Below, piece by piece: positions 33,401 to 41,091 of a stretch of DNA of 64,000 nt (position 1 is the stretch's first letter; every line of letters begins with the position of its first letter). The stretch is from Halococcus sediminicola. Lineage in GTDB: Archaea > Halobacteriota > Halobacteria > Halobacteriales > Halococcaceae. Location of the stretch: positions 62,001-126,000 of the forward strand of contig NZ_BBMP01000011.1 of the NCBI RefSeq assembly GCF_000755245.1. The letters are read 5' to 3'. The translations under genes were made by a program, and so were the position numbers. The notes beneath the pieces are model-generated. The model had not been told where the DNA came from and made no database searches. It saw nothing but the letters and a program-made list of their open reading frames with translations.

Positions 33401-33557
33401 GGGTCTCGACGAGTTCGCCATCCGAATCCTTCCGGAGATAGCGCGCCGGCAGGATGTTCTCGTAGGCGTTCGCAGTCAGGCGTTCTTCCAAGGTGTCGCC
33501 GTCGGTGCGCTTCACGGGCAAAACGACCTCGTCGGCCGATCGGTCCGCGCGGCTCAT
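30483..33557 (-). CDS. nrdJ: Adenosylcobalamin-dependent (class II) ribonucleotide reductase
   Basis: A 1024-residue class II reductase, which converts ribonucleotides to deoxyribonucleotides using vitamin B12 and so works with or without oxygen. Visible landmarks are LSACFVDSP (N-terminal redox Cys, about residue 175), FQSGGGMGYAFWKLRP, ARRGAQMGV and the catalytic ATNPCGEQPLEEYEACNLG (about 430). A C-terminal TSCPD-type domain follows, ending in a zinc ribbon, CPSCG...CKTCESCGWSEC, from about residue 1000. The length is typical of haloarchaeal NrdJ. A TATA-like TTTTAC (minus strand) near 33611-33620 may be its promoter. It is convergent with the sulfite-oxidase-family gene. Confidence 0.95.
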   Translation of the reverse strand: MSRADRSADEVVLPVKRTDGDTLEERLTANAYENILPARYLRKDSDGELVETQEDLFDRVAKNVALAEAVFEADRQDVDVTVTPDQLKPDHPRRDDLASEVFGKGTTADAAAETSLTRYNVNKFAYETVVPELPDGVRDHVEATAERFQDSMENLSFVPNSPTLMNAGDELQQLSACFVDSPADDIDDIHETAKEAAQVFQSGGGMGYAFWKLRPYGDAVGSTGGIASGPITFMRTYDQMCETIAQGGARRGAQMGVMRVSHPDVIQFIHAKNKDVSLAHSLRLNDPDDFTHTQFVDALEEARELIDDEGRVPEHLRNAVEGHLSNFNISVGVTDAFMEALENGEEFTFTNPRTEEPHIATAETKELYDCYGLGEHVEVGEELSIPAAALWEHIVDGAYQNGEPGVIYLERVNKEHSFDVEEHPDHEILATNPCGEQPLEEYEACNLGHINLSTLAASDAPDWRVWSDEHVDEYDSQAAAMDAYLDEAIDHEAFNRRIELGTRFLENVVTMSDFPVEKIEQKVREMRKIGLGVMGLAQLYIQLGVRYGSEEGNEMARQLMTHINHGSKHASHELAEVRGSFEDWEDSKYANPTAYREWFEAQTGESADDWADGYPVRNHNTTTIAPTGTTSMVGNTTGGCEPIYNVAYYKNVSDDVQGDEMLVEFDDYFLRVLEANDIDVDEVKREAQDQMSSNEFDGVEGLSTVPAAIGELFVVTSDLSGIEHAGVQVACQAGVDSAISKTCNFPNSATKADMDEVYRYIYDNGGKGVTVYRDGTRSKQVLTTRADNAEFADDEEAAAVIAEQIEETFGGLADFLDHEDVRAALDTDLAGEQPTYAAKQPRPDVLHGMTQRIDTGYGKLYVNINEDERGRPFELFANIGHSGGFTNSFTEALAKVISTALRSGVDPEEIVDELDGTRSPKVAWDKGEQIQSIPDAIGTAMRRYLDGEIEKTYPQQRNLAEIADEEGEPEADGGVATEHESAGKSDAQALIDNGESPECPSCGAFTLYYSEGCKTCESCGWSEC

Positions 33558-33876
33558 CGACCGTCCCCTCCGGCAGCGTGCGGGCGCTGACGGGCAAAAC
33601 TCCCCTTTCGGTGTGGTGTAAAATCGGTCATTCGGTGACGGACTCCCTGTTCTCCGCCGACCTAAATAAATTATCCGCCTTGGGTTTACTTTTTACAAGT
33701 GAGGTTGAGTACGCTGTTGGCACTACTCGACGATCTCTGAATGTCCATCGATTCGTAGTCCCCGGAGGGTCATAAGCGTACCCAGTGCGGAGTGGAAGTG
33801 ATAGCGGTACGAGAAATGCGTAGAGGGAAGACGGGTTCCACTCGAAGCGCGAAGGGGTCGCTTCGCCGTGAGTCCG
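33558..33876. other. Region upstream of nrdJ
   Basis: This 319-base stretch holds the nrdJ promoter and the 3' flank of the arylsulfotransferase-like gene. Two AT-rich places read as possible minus-strand TATA boxes: ATTTTAC at about 33611-33620 and TTTATTTAGG at about 33661-33670. T- and A-rich runs at 33685-33700 could end or start transcripts. No cobalamin-riboswitch core and no protein-like frame were seen. Confidence 0.4.
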
Positions 33877-35190
33877 TTATCGCCGCCGGCCGCTCCAGAC
33901 CAGGACGCCGCCGACGAGGGCGAACACGATGCCGAGTGCGAGCGCGCCGATATGCCACGGCTGGAACCAGACCGGCAGCGACACCACGTAGGAGAGTCCG
34001 GCGTGGGCCTGCCCGAGCAGCGGGAACGTGTTCTCGCTCACGCCGGGCGCGTCGCCGGTGCCGTTCATCCGCGGCAGGCGGTCGTCGTCGAGCAGTTCGT
34101 TGTACGGCAGCCGTTCGGCGTCGTACGGCCAAATACCGGTGTCGACGCTCCAGACGGTCTCGCCCTCCGGCGTGACCTCGACGACACGGTTGTTGCGGCT
34201 GTCGGTGATGAGCGTGTTGCCGTTGGGCAGGCGATCAGCGTCGCGCGGCCAGTCGAAGCCGACACCGTTAGCGGAATTGACGCCCCACGCGACCTCCCAA
34301 CTGCCGTTTCGCTCGTGGAGTTCGACCACGCGGTCGTTCTCGCTGTCGGCGACGAGGATCGCCCCCGGACCCAAGTACTGGGGATTGTGCTGGTGGTCCA
34401 TCAACTCGGGGTCGCCACAACGCACGTCGCCCGCGCTGTCGTTGCTGTAGTCGGCGAGTCCGTTGTTTGCCTTGCAGTTCTCGTCGTTTCCTCGCTCGGT
34501 GTCCTCGTTGATGACGTCGACGACGCCCTGCCCGCGCTCGATGATCAGGAGTTGGTTGGCGTTGCGGACCGAGACCATGAATCGTCCGTCGCCGATCGGG
34601 TCGACGTCGTTGATGTGGAGCCAGTCGGTCTGGGTCGGGTCCGGCGGCGCGTCGTAGAACGCGCTCGCGTTCCACTCCCAGGTGACCGTGCCGTTCGGCG
34701 CGACGGTGAACACGCGTTCTGCGTCCATGTCGGTCATCACGATCTCGCCGGAGGGAAGCAGGTTCGCGTCGTGGACCTCACTGTTGAGTTTCGTCTGGAC
34801 GGGAAACGACCACTCGTTGATGATGCGCGGTTCCGGCTTGGGGTCGATGAGTCGGTAGCCCGTCCGCGAACAAGGTGCTTCGTACTCCCCACAGGACTGC
34901 TGACCTTCGGCGATGAACCCCGCGAGCACCGTGCCGTTGTCGAGTTTCGTCACGTCGAAGTAATCGACGTTCTCGCCACGTTCGACCCAGTCCACGTCGC
35001 CGTTCGCGCCGAACTGGGCGACCGCCCCTTCCGACTGCATCCCGACGATGGTGGCCCCTCGGGTGGAGTCGTCGTCGCTCCCACTGGTGCTGGGGGCGGT
35101 CGCCGCGCTCACCGCGAGCGAACCGACGACGATGACGACCGCGAGTATCAAAAGCCACGCACCGAGACGCTTGCGAGAGGGCGAACGCAT
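33877..35190 (-). CDS. Arylsulfotransferase-like (ASST) beta-propeller, membrane-anchored
   Basis: A 437-residue protein anchored at both ends: an N-terminal helix (LGAWLLILAVVIVVGSLAVS) and a C-terminal helix (IGALALGIVFALVGGVLVWS) followed by Arg residues. Between them is a propeller of the ASST type with repeated blades (NGTVTWEWNASAF, AILVADSENDRVVELH, NTLITDSRNNRVVEVTPEG). HINDVDPIGDG and DHQHNPQYLG supply His residues like those at the ASST active site. True ASST enzymes move sulfate between phenols. Many archaeal members are untested, so an enzymatic role is only possible. ATG 35190 is chosen because upstream sequence is Arg-rich and noncoding in style. Confidence 0.75.
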   Translation of the reverse strand: MRSPSRKRLGAWLLILAVVIVVGSLAVSAATAPSTSGSDDDSTRGATIVGMQSEGAVAQFGANGDVDWVERGENVDYFDVTKLDNGTVLAGFIAEGQQSCGEYEAPCSRTGYRLIDPKPEPRIINEWSFPVQTKLNSEVHDANLLPSGEIVMTDMDAERVFTVAPNGTVTWEWNASAFYDAPPDPTQTDWLHINDVDPIGDGRFMVSVRNANQLLIIERGQGVVDVINEDTERGNDENCKANNGLADYSNDSAGDVRCGDPELMDHQHNPQYLGPGAILVADSENDRVVELHERNGSWEVAWGVNSANGVGFDWPRDADRLPNGNTLITDSRNNRVVEVTPEGETVWSVDTGIWPYDAERLPYNELLDDDRLPRMNGTGDAPGVSENTFPLLGQAHAGLSYVVSLPVWFQPWHIGALALGIVFALVGGVLVWSGRRR

Positions 35191-35225
35191 GAGTTGTCCC
35201 GAGTGCGTGGCTGACCGGGTTAACC

Positions 35226-35861
35226 CTACTGATTCGCGTTCGCCACCGTCCTGCTCTCGCGCTCGACCGCGGTCAGGAAGTTCCGAACCACATCGTGACC
35301 CACCCCGGTGAGCACGCTCTCGGGGTGGAACTGCACGCACTCGATCGGATGCTCGCGGTGACGAACCCCCATCACGAGACCGTCCTCGGTGCGCGCGCTC
35401 ACCTCGAAGCAATCCGGGACGTCGGTGGCGATCAGCGAGTGATAGCGCCCGGCCCGAAAGCCCTGTGCTAGCCCCGCAAACACGCCACAACCGTCGTGGT
35501 CGATGGCGAACGCCTTGCCGTGCACGGCTTCCGGTGCGCGACCGACCGCCCCACCGTAGGCATAGATGGCCGCTTCAAGCCCGAGGCAGACACCGAGCGT
35601 CGGCACGTCGGGACTCACCTCCCGAAGGACATCCAGTGTGACGCCCACGTCGCGGTCGTTTTCTGGATGGCCGGGACCGGGACTGACCACGATACCATCC
35701 GGGTCGGCGGCGCGCACGTCCGCAAGCGGGACCGTGTTGCGGACGACCTCGGTGTTCGCGTGTTCGCTCACGTACTCGACGAGGTTGTAGGTGAACGAAT
35801 CGAAGTTGTCGACGAACAGGACGTGCGGGCGATCGTCGGGGTCGGTCGGTAGGGCGGTCAT
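35226..35861 (-). CDS. trpG: Anthranilate synthase, glutamine amidotransferase subunit
   Basis: A 211-residue class I glutamine amidotransferase that supplies ammonia to TrpE in the first step of tryptophan synthesis. The nucleophile is in GVCLGLEAAIYAYGG, the partner His/Glu are in VQFHPESVLTG, and FVDNFDSFTYNLV is at the N-terminus. Its start overlaps the trpE stop by four bases. It is the last gene of trpDFEG, an order known from haloarchaea, where a second trpCBA cluster usually lies elsewhere. Confidence 0.95.
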   Translation of the reverse strand: MTALPTDPDDRPHVLFVDNFDSFTYNLVEYVSEHANTEVVRNTVPLADVRAADPDGIVVSPGPGHPENDRDVGVTLDVLREVSPDVPTLGVCLGLEAAIYAYGGAVGRAPEAVHGKAFAIDHDGCGVFAGLAQGFRAGRYHSLIATDVPDCFEVSARTEDGLVMGVRHREHPIECVQFHPESVLTGVGHDVVRNFLTAVERESRTVANANQ

Positions 35862-37429
35862 CGGGATGGCTCCGCCACCGTGGGCCGTTCGATGCGGTCG
35901 AGCGCGGTGAGCACGCCCTCGATCTTCTGTTCGGTCTCCGCGTACTCGCTTTCGGGGTCGGAATCGGCGACGATGCCCGCGCCCGCCCGCACCGTGATGC
36001 GGTCTTCCGTCCCCGTGTGCTCAACCAGCGCCGTCCGAATCGTGATGGCGACGTCGGCGTCGCCGTCCCACGAGAAGTAGCCGACGCCGCCGCCGTACAG
36101 GCCCCTGGGTGTGGCTTCGAGCGCGTCGATGATCTCCATCGCGCGGACCTTCGGCGCGCCCGAGAGCGTCCCCATCGGGAAGGCCGCACGCACCGCGTCG
36201 AACGCATCCACGTCGTCGGCCAGTTCCCCCGTGACCGTGGACTCGATATGCTGGACGTGAGAGTATTTGAGGACGGTCATGAACTCCGCGACCTGCACCG
36301 AACCGGGCCGACTCACCCGACGGGTGTCGTTGCGCGCCAAATCGACGAGCATCGTGTGCTCGGCGCGCTCCTTCTCGTCGGCGAGCAGTTCGCCCGCGAG
36401 CCGGCGGTCCTCGACGGGACTCGTTCCCCGAGAACAGGTTCCTGCAAGGGGATTCGAGACGACTTCGTCCCCACGAACGGAGACCAGCGTCTCGGGACTC
36501 GCCCCCACCACCGAACGGTCGCCGTATTCGAGCAGGTACATGTACGGCGAGGGGTTGATGTCGCGCAGGGCGGCGTACAGCCCGCGCGGGTCGATCTCAC
36601 CGACGAGTTCGCGGGCGCGCGAGAGCACCACCTGATAGCTATCCCCGTCGAGGACGTGCTCTTTGGCCCGACGGACGGATTCTTCGTAGGCTTCGCGCGA
36701 GCCGGCAGTCCCATCACGGCGCTCGAACCCACCTGTTTCGACTGCGGCGTCCGAAATCGCCTCGCGGACGCGCGCGACCTCGGCTTCCATCGCGTCGTAG
36801 ATGGCGTGTGGGTCGTCCTCGGGCCTGACGAGCGGCGTGAACACGAGCGAGACCTCATCGGATGCGTGGTCGAACACCACGGTCTTGGTGGTCAGCACGA
36901 ACTGCGCATCGGGCACCGGCGAGTCGGGGCGGGCGAGACCCACCTCGTCGAGATGGAGGTCGTAGACCGAATCGTAGGCGAGATAGCCGACGAGACCGCC
37001 GTCGAGCTGCTGGCGGTCAGTATCAGAAAAATTCACGCGGTCGGCGTCGGGCAGCGCGCCGCGAAGTCGGTCGAGGACGTCGCCCGTGTCGCTGTCGAAC
37101 GCGTCCCGATACCGCTCGGTGAAGCACTCGACGTTCGTTTCGTCCGGGCCAACGGTGACGAGCGCCGCCGGATCGTAGCCCACGAACGAGTAGCGCGCGT
37201 GGCCGTCTTCCTCGTTCGGTGCGAACGCCCCATCGGGGTCGCTGGAGGCGACCTTCTCGGCGCTTTCGAGGAGGAAGGTGTGGTTCGCACCGTCGGCGAG
37301 CGTCGCGTACGCCGCCAGCGGGTCGACGTCCGTATCGAGCGCGGCGACCGTGCGGACGACCGCCGGACGAGTCCGGTCACTGGCGAGTTCGACGAAGCGC
37401 TCGCGGCCGGGGTTCAGGGTCGGTTCCAT
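35858..37429 (-). CDS. trpE: Anthranilate synthase, chorismate-binding subunit
   Basis: A 523-residue chorismate-using enzyme that makes anthranilate with TrpG. The tryptophan feedback site motif is seen as TFLLESAEK (about residue 50). The catalytic part has SYQVVLSRARELVG, NPLAGTCSRGTSP, HTMLVDLARND and FPMGTLSGAPKVRAMEIID. Its start overlaps trpF by one base and trpG begins inside its stop. The length and motifs fit TrpE better than PabB, as does its place in the trp operon. Confidence 0.95.
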   Translation of the reverse strand: MEPTLNPGRERFVELASDRTRPAVVRTVAALDTDVDPLAAYATLADGANHTFLLESAEKVASSDPDGAFAPNEEDGHARYSFVGYDPAALVTVGPDETNVECFTERYRDAFDSDTGDVLDRLRGALPDADRVNFSDTDRQQLDGGLVGYLAYDSVYDLHLDEVGLARPDSPVPDAQFVLTTKTVVFDHASDEVSLVFTPLVRPEDDPHAIYDAMEAEVARVREAISDAAVETGGFERRDGTAGSREAYEESVRRAKEHVLDGDSYQVVLSRARELVGEIDPRGLYAALRDINPSPYMYLLEYGDRSVVGASPETLVSVRGDEVVSNPLAGTCSRGTSPVEDRRLAGELLADEKERAEHTMLVDLARNDTRRVSRPGSVQVAEFMTVLKYSHVQHIESTVTGELADDVDAFDAVRAAFPMGTLSGAPKVRAMEIIDALEATPRGLYGGGVGYFSWDGDADVAITIRTALVEHTGTEDRITVRAGAGIVADSDPESEYAETEQKIEGVLTALDRIERPTVAEPSR

Positions 37430-38067
37430 CAGGCACTCACCGGCTCCCCGCGGGCGCGCTCGACGAACCGCCGGAGCTTCGCGTGGTCTTTCTCGCCCGC
37501 ACTCCGCTCCGTCCCGCTCGACACGTCCACGCCGAAGGGTCCGACCGCCTCGACCGCGTTGGCGACGTTTGCGGGCGTGAGACCACCCGCGAGCAGAACG
37601 GGGATGTCGAGGTCGGCGACGACCTCCCGTGCGCGCGACCAGTCGTGTGTCTCGCCGGTGCCGCCAGCACCCTGCTCGTCGGTCGAGTCGAGCACGAGCG
37701 CGTCCGCGGCGGTAGCGTATTTTTCGAGATTTCCGTCGGCCGCATCGACGGCCGCAATCACCGGGATGGCGATGCGTTCAGCGAGTGCATCGATTTCGTC
37801 CGAGGAGCAGCCGTGGACCTGGATCGCATCGGACCCGACTCGCTCGACGAGTTCCGTACCCGCTTCCGGCGTCTCCGGCATCGTGACGAGCACGCTCGTG
37901 ACAGTCTCGGGAACGCGTTCGACGAGCGCAGCGGCGCGGGCGGGCGCGAGTTCCCGCGGCGTCTCGATTGGCACGCCCGAGACGAATCCCACCAGGTCCG
38001 TGCCGGCGTCGATGGCCGCATCGAGGTCGCGCTCGCTGGTCAGCCCGCAGAGTTTCGTTCGGGTCAT
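37429..38067 (-). CDS. trpF: Phosphoribosylanthranilate isomerase
   Basis: A 212-residue TIM-barrel enzyme, third step of tryptophan synthesis. The catalytic Cys is in KLCGLTSERDLDAAI, the catalytic Asp in VDVSSGTE, and the phosphate-binding loop in LLAGGLTPANV. It overlaps trpD by four bases (ATGA) and trpE by one, so the operon is tightly coupled. Confidence 0.94.
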   Translation of the reverse strand: MTRTKLCGLTSERDLDAAIDAGTDLVGFVSGVPIETPRELAPARAAALVERVPETVTSVLVTMPETPEAGTELVERVGSDAIQVHGCSSDEIDALAERIAIPVIAAVDAADGNLEKYATAADALVLDSTDEQGAGGTGETHDWSRAREVVADLDIPVLLAGGLTPANVANAVEAVGPFGVDVSSGTERSAGEKDHAKLRRFVERARGEPVSA

Positions 38068-39083
38068 CGGCCCTCACCCGCGACCGCCTCGGCCGTGCGC
38101 AGCGCGGCGAGTTTCTCGCCGGCGCGGCCGGTATCGATGGCCTCGCGAGCGTGCTCGACACCCTCCCGAATACTGTCGGCGACGCCGGCGACGTAGACCG
38201 CTGCGCCGGCGTTTGCAAGTACGATGTCCCGTTTCGCCCCCGTGATGTCGCCCGTGACGATCCCTCGGAGGTCGGCAGCGTTCTCGGTGGGCGTGCCACC
38301 CGCGACCGCCGCGACCGGGGCCGTGTCGAAACCCAGCGCGTCGGGCGTAAGCGTGTACTCCTCGATTTCACCACGACTGACCTCGGCGACGCGCGTCTCG
38401 CCGTGGATACAGATCTCGTCCATACCCGACCCATGCACCACGAGCGCGCGGTCGACCCCGAGCTGGGCGAGCGCGCGGGCGAGCACGGGCACCAGATCGG
38501 GGTCGTAGACGCCGACGACCTGGGCATCGGCCCCCGCCGGATTCGTCAGCGGGCCGAGCACGTTGAAGATCGTCCGCACGCCGAGTTCCTTGCGCGGGCC
38601 GATGACCGCCTTCATCGCGGGATGGAACACCGGCGCATGCATGAAGCCGATTCCCCGCTCTTCGATGGCATGCTCGACAGCCGCCGGCTCGGCGTCCGCA
38701 TCGATGCCAAGTGCTTCGAGCACGTCGGTACTCCCCGATGACGAGGAAACGGAGTAGTTGCCGTGCTTTGCAACTCGCACTCCGGATCCGGCGGCGACGA
38801 CCGCGCTCGCCGTCGAGACGTTGATCGTATCGTAGTCGTCGCCGCCCGTTCCGCAGGTGTCGACCAGCGGCCGACAGTCCGGCTCGATGGTGCGCGCGGC
38901 CGCGCGCATGCCCTGGGCGAAGCCGGCGATTTCGGTCTCGGTCTCACCTTTCGTCCGCAGCGCCGCCAGCAGCGCGCCCATCTGTGCTTCGGTCGCTCCC
39001 TCGAAGATCTCCGTGGCCGCCGTGCGCGCGGCCGCAAGCGAGAGATCCTCGCCGTCGGCCACTCGTGAGATGTACTCTTGCAT
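38064..39083 (-). CDS. trpD: Anthranilate phosphoribosyltransferase
   Basis: A 339-residue enzyme joining anthranilate to PRPP, second step of the pathway. Typical motifs are DTCGTGGDDYDTINVSTASA, AKHGNYSVSSSSGSTDVLEA and GIGFMHAPVFHPAMK. It is the first gene of trpDFEG. CTTAAA on the plus strand (39131-39136) gives a minus-strand TATA box and a leader of about 25 bases. Repeats of GATGTAC in the leader and start of the gene are candidate control sites. Confidence 0.95.
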   Translation of the reverse strand: MQEYISRVADGEDLSLAAARTAATEIFEGATEAQMGALLAALRTKGETETEIAGFAQGMRAAARTIEPDCRPLVDTCGTGGDDYDTINVSTASAVVAAGSGVRVAKHGNYSVSSSSGSTDVLEALGIDADAEPAAVEHAIEERGIGFMHAPVFHPAMKAVIGPRKELGVRTIFNVLGPLTNPAGADAQVVGVYDPDLVPVLARALAQLGVDRALVVHGSGMDEICIHGETRVAEVSRGEIEEYTLTPDALGFDTAPVAAVAGGTPTENAADLRGIVTGDITGAKRDIVLANAGAAVYVAGVADSIREGVEHAREAIDTGRAGEKLAALRTAEAVAGEGR

Positions 39084-39136
39084 GTGCGGATGTACTGATT
39101 CGCGTTGTAATGCACAAATACGTACATCGACTTAAA
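39069..39136 (-). promoter_or_regulatory. trp operon promoter with GATGTAC repeats
   Basis: The TATA box is TTTAAG (minus strand, 39131-39136). GTACATC at 39122-39128 lies just downstream of it, and GATGTAC recurs on the plus strand at 39089-39095 and 39069-39075. The last two are direct repeats exactly 20 bases apart, about two helical turns. The first two form a 7-bp inverted repeat bracketing the expected start of transcription. This could be the operator of a tryptophan repressor. Confidence 0.45.
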
Positions 39137-39213
39137 CCTACCGTCAGCGGCCGTCCATCCCGTCCGTTCCGAAACGTTCAATTGTACCCGCGGCACACTC
39201 GAAGACACAGGCA

Positions 39214-39288
39214 GGGTTCGTGGTCTAGGCTGGTTATGACACCTCCTTGACATGGAGGAGGCCGGCGGTTCAAATCCGCCCGAACCCA
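39214..39288 (+). tRNA. tRNA-Val (GAC)
   Basis: The acceptor stem is GGGTTCG/CGAACCC with discriminator A at 39288. The anticodon stem CCTCC/GGAGG holds loop TTGACAT with anticodon GAC at 39249-39251, and the T-arm is GGCGG TTCAAAT CCGCC. There is no intron, and CCA is not encoded. It is oriented away from the trp operon. Confidence 0.95.
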
Positions 39289-39436
39289 CTCACCCACCTC
39301 TTGCTGCGCTCGTTCACTCCCTACGGTCGCTCGCTCGCTGGCAAAATCTGGACCAAAGGCCTCCTCGTTCCCGTTGATCACTCGTCGGCCCGCTCGCTCC
39401 CGCTGGTCGTTCACGGTTCTATCGTTCACGCCGTAC

Positions 39437-39790
39437 TCAATCGGCGCGATCGGTTCGCTGGCCGTCCGAAACCGCCGCGTCCTCGGCGGTCGCCACGCCG
39501 TTGACGAGTTCGTGAATCCCGACGACAAGCGCCGGCACGACGATCATGAAGATGTGTTCTTCGATAGGAATACCCAAGAGATCGACGCCGGTGCGCAGTC
39601 GGATCTCGAAGACGCCCACATGGAGGGTGTACCAGTCCCAAACGTACGCGATCGGGTAGAGCGCCACGACTGTTCGGGCGGCCCGTTTGAGTGACCCGGT
39701 GTAGGTGAGCAGCGCGAGCGCGGCCGACCCGAAGACGACCTCGGTCACGAGGTACGTGTACGGGCCGAACACCCCGATGTCCGGCAACAT
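39437..39790 (-). CDS. Stand-alone lycopene cyclase domain protein
   Basis: A 117-residue membrane protein with about three helices and the motifs of one CrtYc/CrtYd-type lycopene cyclase domain (YPIAYVWDWYTLHVGVFEIR, DLLGIPIEEHIFMIVVPALV). Full archaeal cyclases carry two such domains in tandem; this protein has one. It may pair with another copy, or act on a different isoprenoid such as a bacterioruberin precursor. ATG 39790 is chosen because the upstream frame lacks hydrophobic or acidic character. It is divergent from the CBS-HPF gene. Confidence 0.75.
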   Translation of the reverse strand: MLPDIGVFGPYTYLVTEVVFGSAALALLTYTGSLKRAARTVVALYPIAYVWDWYTLHVGVFEIRLRTGVDLLGIPIEEHIFMIVVPALVVGIHELVNGVATAEDAAVSDGQRTDRAD

Positions 39791-39924
39791 CTCCGTGGGT
39801 AGGCGCGCGAGCGACAAGTATCCACGGTCGGTTTCGGGATGCTCGACGACGAAAATATCGGTCGAGCGATGGTTTTGAGCAAAGTGTTGATTAGCCCCGC
39901 CGTCGAAGGGTGTGGAGTGGGAAC

Positions 39925-41067
39925 ATGAATATTGCCGATATCGCAACCACTGACCACGCCGAAGTGAGCGCCGACCAGCGCCTCGGAAAGGTTCGGGCGC
40001 GCTTCGAGGATGAGAACCCGCGTGGCCTCATCGTGACCGACGACGGTGAGTACGTCGGCGTCATCACCCAGCGCTCGCTGATGCAATCACACGTCGAAGA
40101 CTCGACGAAGGCGAACGCGCTGATGACCTCCGCTCCACAGGTCGAACGCACGGCCGACGTGCGGGAGGTCGCGCGGATGCTCGTCGAGGGCAACACGAAG
40201 GTCGCGCCGGTCTTCGAGGGCGATTCCCTCTGGGGCATCGTCACCGCCGACGCCATCCTGGAGGCAGTCCTCGACAACCTCGACGCGCTCGTCGTCTCAC
40301 AGATATACACCGACGACGTCATCGCCGTTTCGGAGGACACTCGCGTGGGCCGAGCCATCAACCTCCTGCGCGAACACGGCATCTCCCGACTCCCAGTTGA
40401 AAACGAGGCGGGCTATCTCACCGGCGTGGTCACGACCCACGACCTCGTGGACTTCGTGGTGCGCAACATGGACCAGCCGACCGAGGGCGAGCGCTCGGGC
40501 GACTCGGACAGGATGCTCGACATCCCGGTCTACGACCTGATGAACTCGCCCGTCGAGACCGCCTCGCGCGACGAGTCCGTGCGCGAGGCCGTCACGCGGA
40601 TGCTCGACAGCGACTACAACGGCTTGGTCGTCACGTCCCCGGAAGACGACCGCACCATCGACGGCGTCCTCACCAAGACCGACGTGCTCCGGGCGCTGAC
40701 GTTCACCGAGGAGGACCACATGGACGTCCAGATAACGAATATCGACCTGCTCGACACCATCACCCGCGAGTCGCTGCGCGAGTCGGTCACACAGGTCACC
40801 GACAAGTTCCAGGAGATGCAGGTCCACCACGCCCACGTGCGATTCCACAAACACAAGGAGAAACTCCGTGGGACGCCGCTGATCCAGTGCCAGATTCGCC
40901 TCCGGACGAATCAGGGCCAAGTCGCCGGCACGGGCGAGGGCTACGGCGCCGAGAGCGCCTTCCGGGTCGCGCTGGACAAACTCGAACGGAACGTCCTCGA
41001 ACGCAAGGGCATCAGAGCGGACGAACAGCGCCGCGGGCAGATCCTCAAAAAGCTCAACGAGATCTGA
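39925..41067 (+). CDS. CBS-domain protein fused to an HPF/RaiA-like ribosome-binding domain
   Basis: A 380-residue protein. Residues 1-265 hold four CBS motifs (two pairs): RGLIVTDDGEYVGVITQRSL, KVAPVFEGDSLWGIVTADAI, ISRLPVENEAGYLTGVVTTH and YNGLVVTSPEDDRTIDGVLT. Residues of about 270-380 resemble HPF/YfiA hibernation factors (MDVQITNIDLLDTITRESLR, HAHVRFHKHKEKLRGTPLIQ, ending FRVALDKLERNVLERK). CBS pairs bind adenine nucleotides, and HPF domains bind the small ribosomal subunit and stop translation. The fusion suggests a ribosome factor gated by energy charge. ATG 39925 is preferred to 39910. Confidence 0.85.
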   Translation: MNIADIATTDHAEVSADQRLGKVRARFEDENPRGLIVTDDGEYVGVITQRSLMQSHVEDSTKANALMTSAPQVERTADVREVARMLVEGNTKVAPVFEGDSLWGIVTADAILEAVLDNLDALVVSQIYTDDVIAVSEDTRVGRAINLLREHGISRLPVENEAGYLTGVVTTHDLVDFVVRNMDQPTEGERSGDSDRMLDIPVYDLMNSPVETASRDESVREAVTRMLDSDYNGLVVTSPEDDRTIDGVLTKTDVLRALTFTEEDHMDVQITNIDLLDTITRESLRESVTQVTDKFQEMQVHHAHVRFHKHKEKLRGTPLIQCQIRLRTNQGQVAGTGEGYGAESAFRVALDKLERNVLERKGIRADEQRRGQILKKLNEI

Positions 41068-41091
41068 CCGCTCTTTTTCCACGCTGTCGAT

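Noticed and set aside
33558-33876. Cobalamin riboswitch before the B12-dependent nrdJ
   Set aside because: No B12-box core or surrounding helices could be seen, and such riboswitches are not expected in Halobacteria.
39289-39436. Small gene or integrated element after tRNA-Val
   Set aside because: tRNA 3' ends are common integration sites, but there is no repeat of the tRNA end, no integrase and no protein-like frame here.
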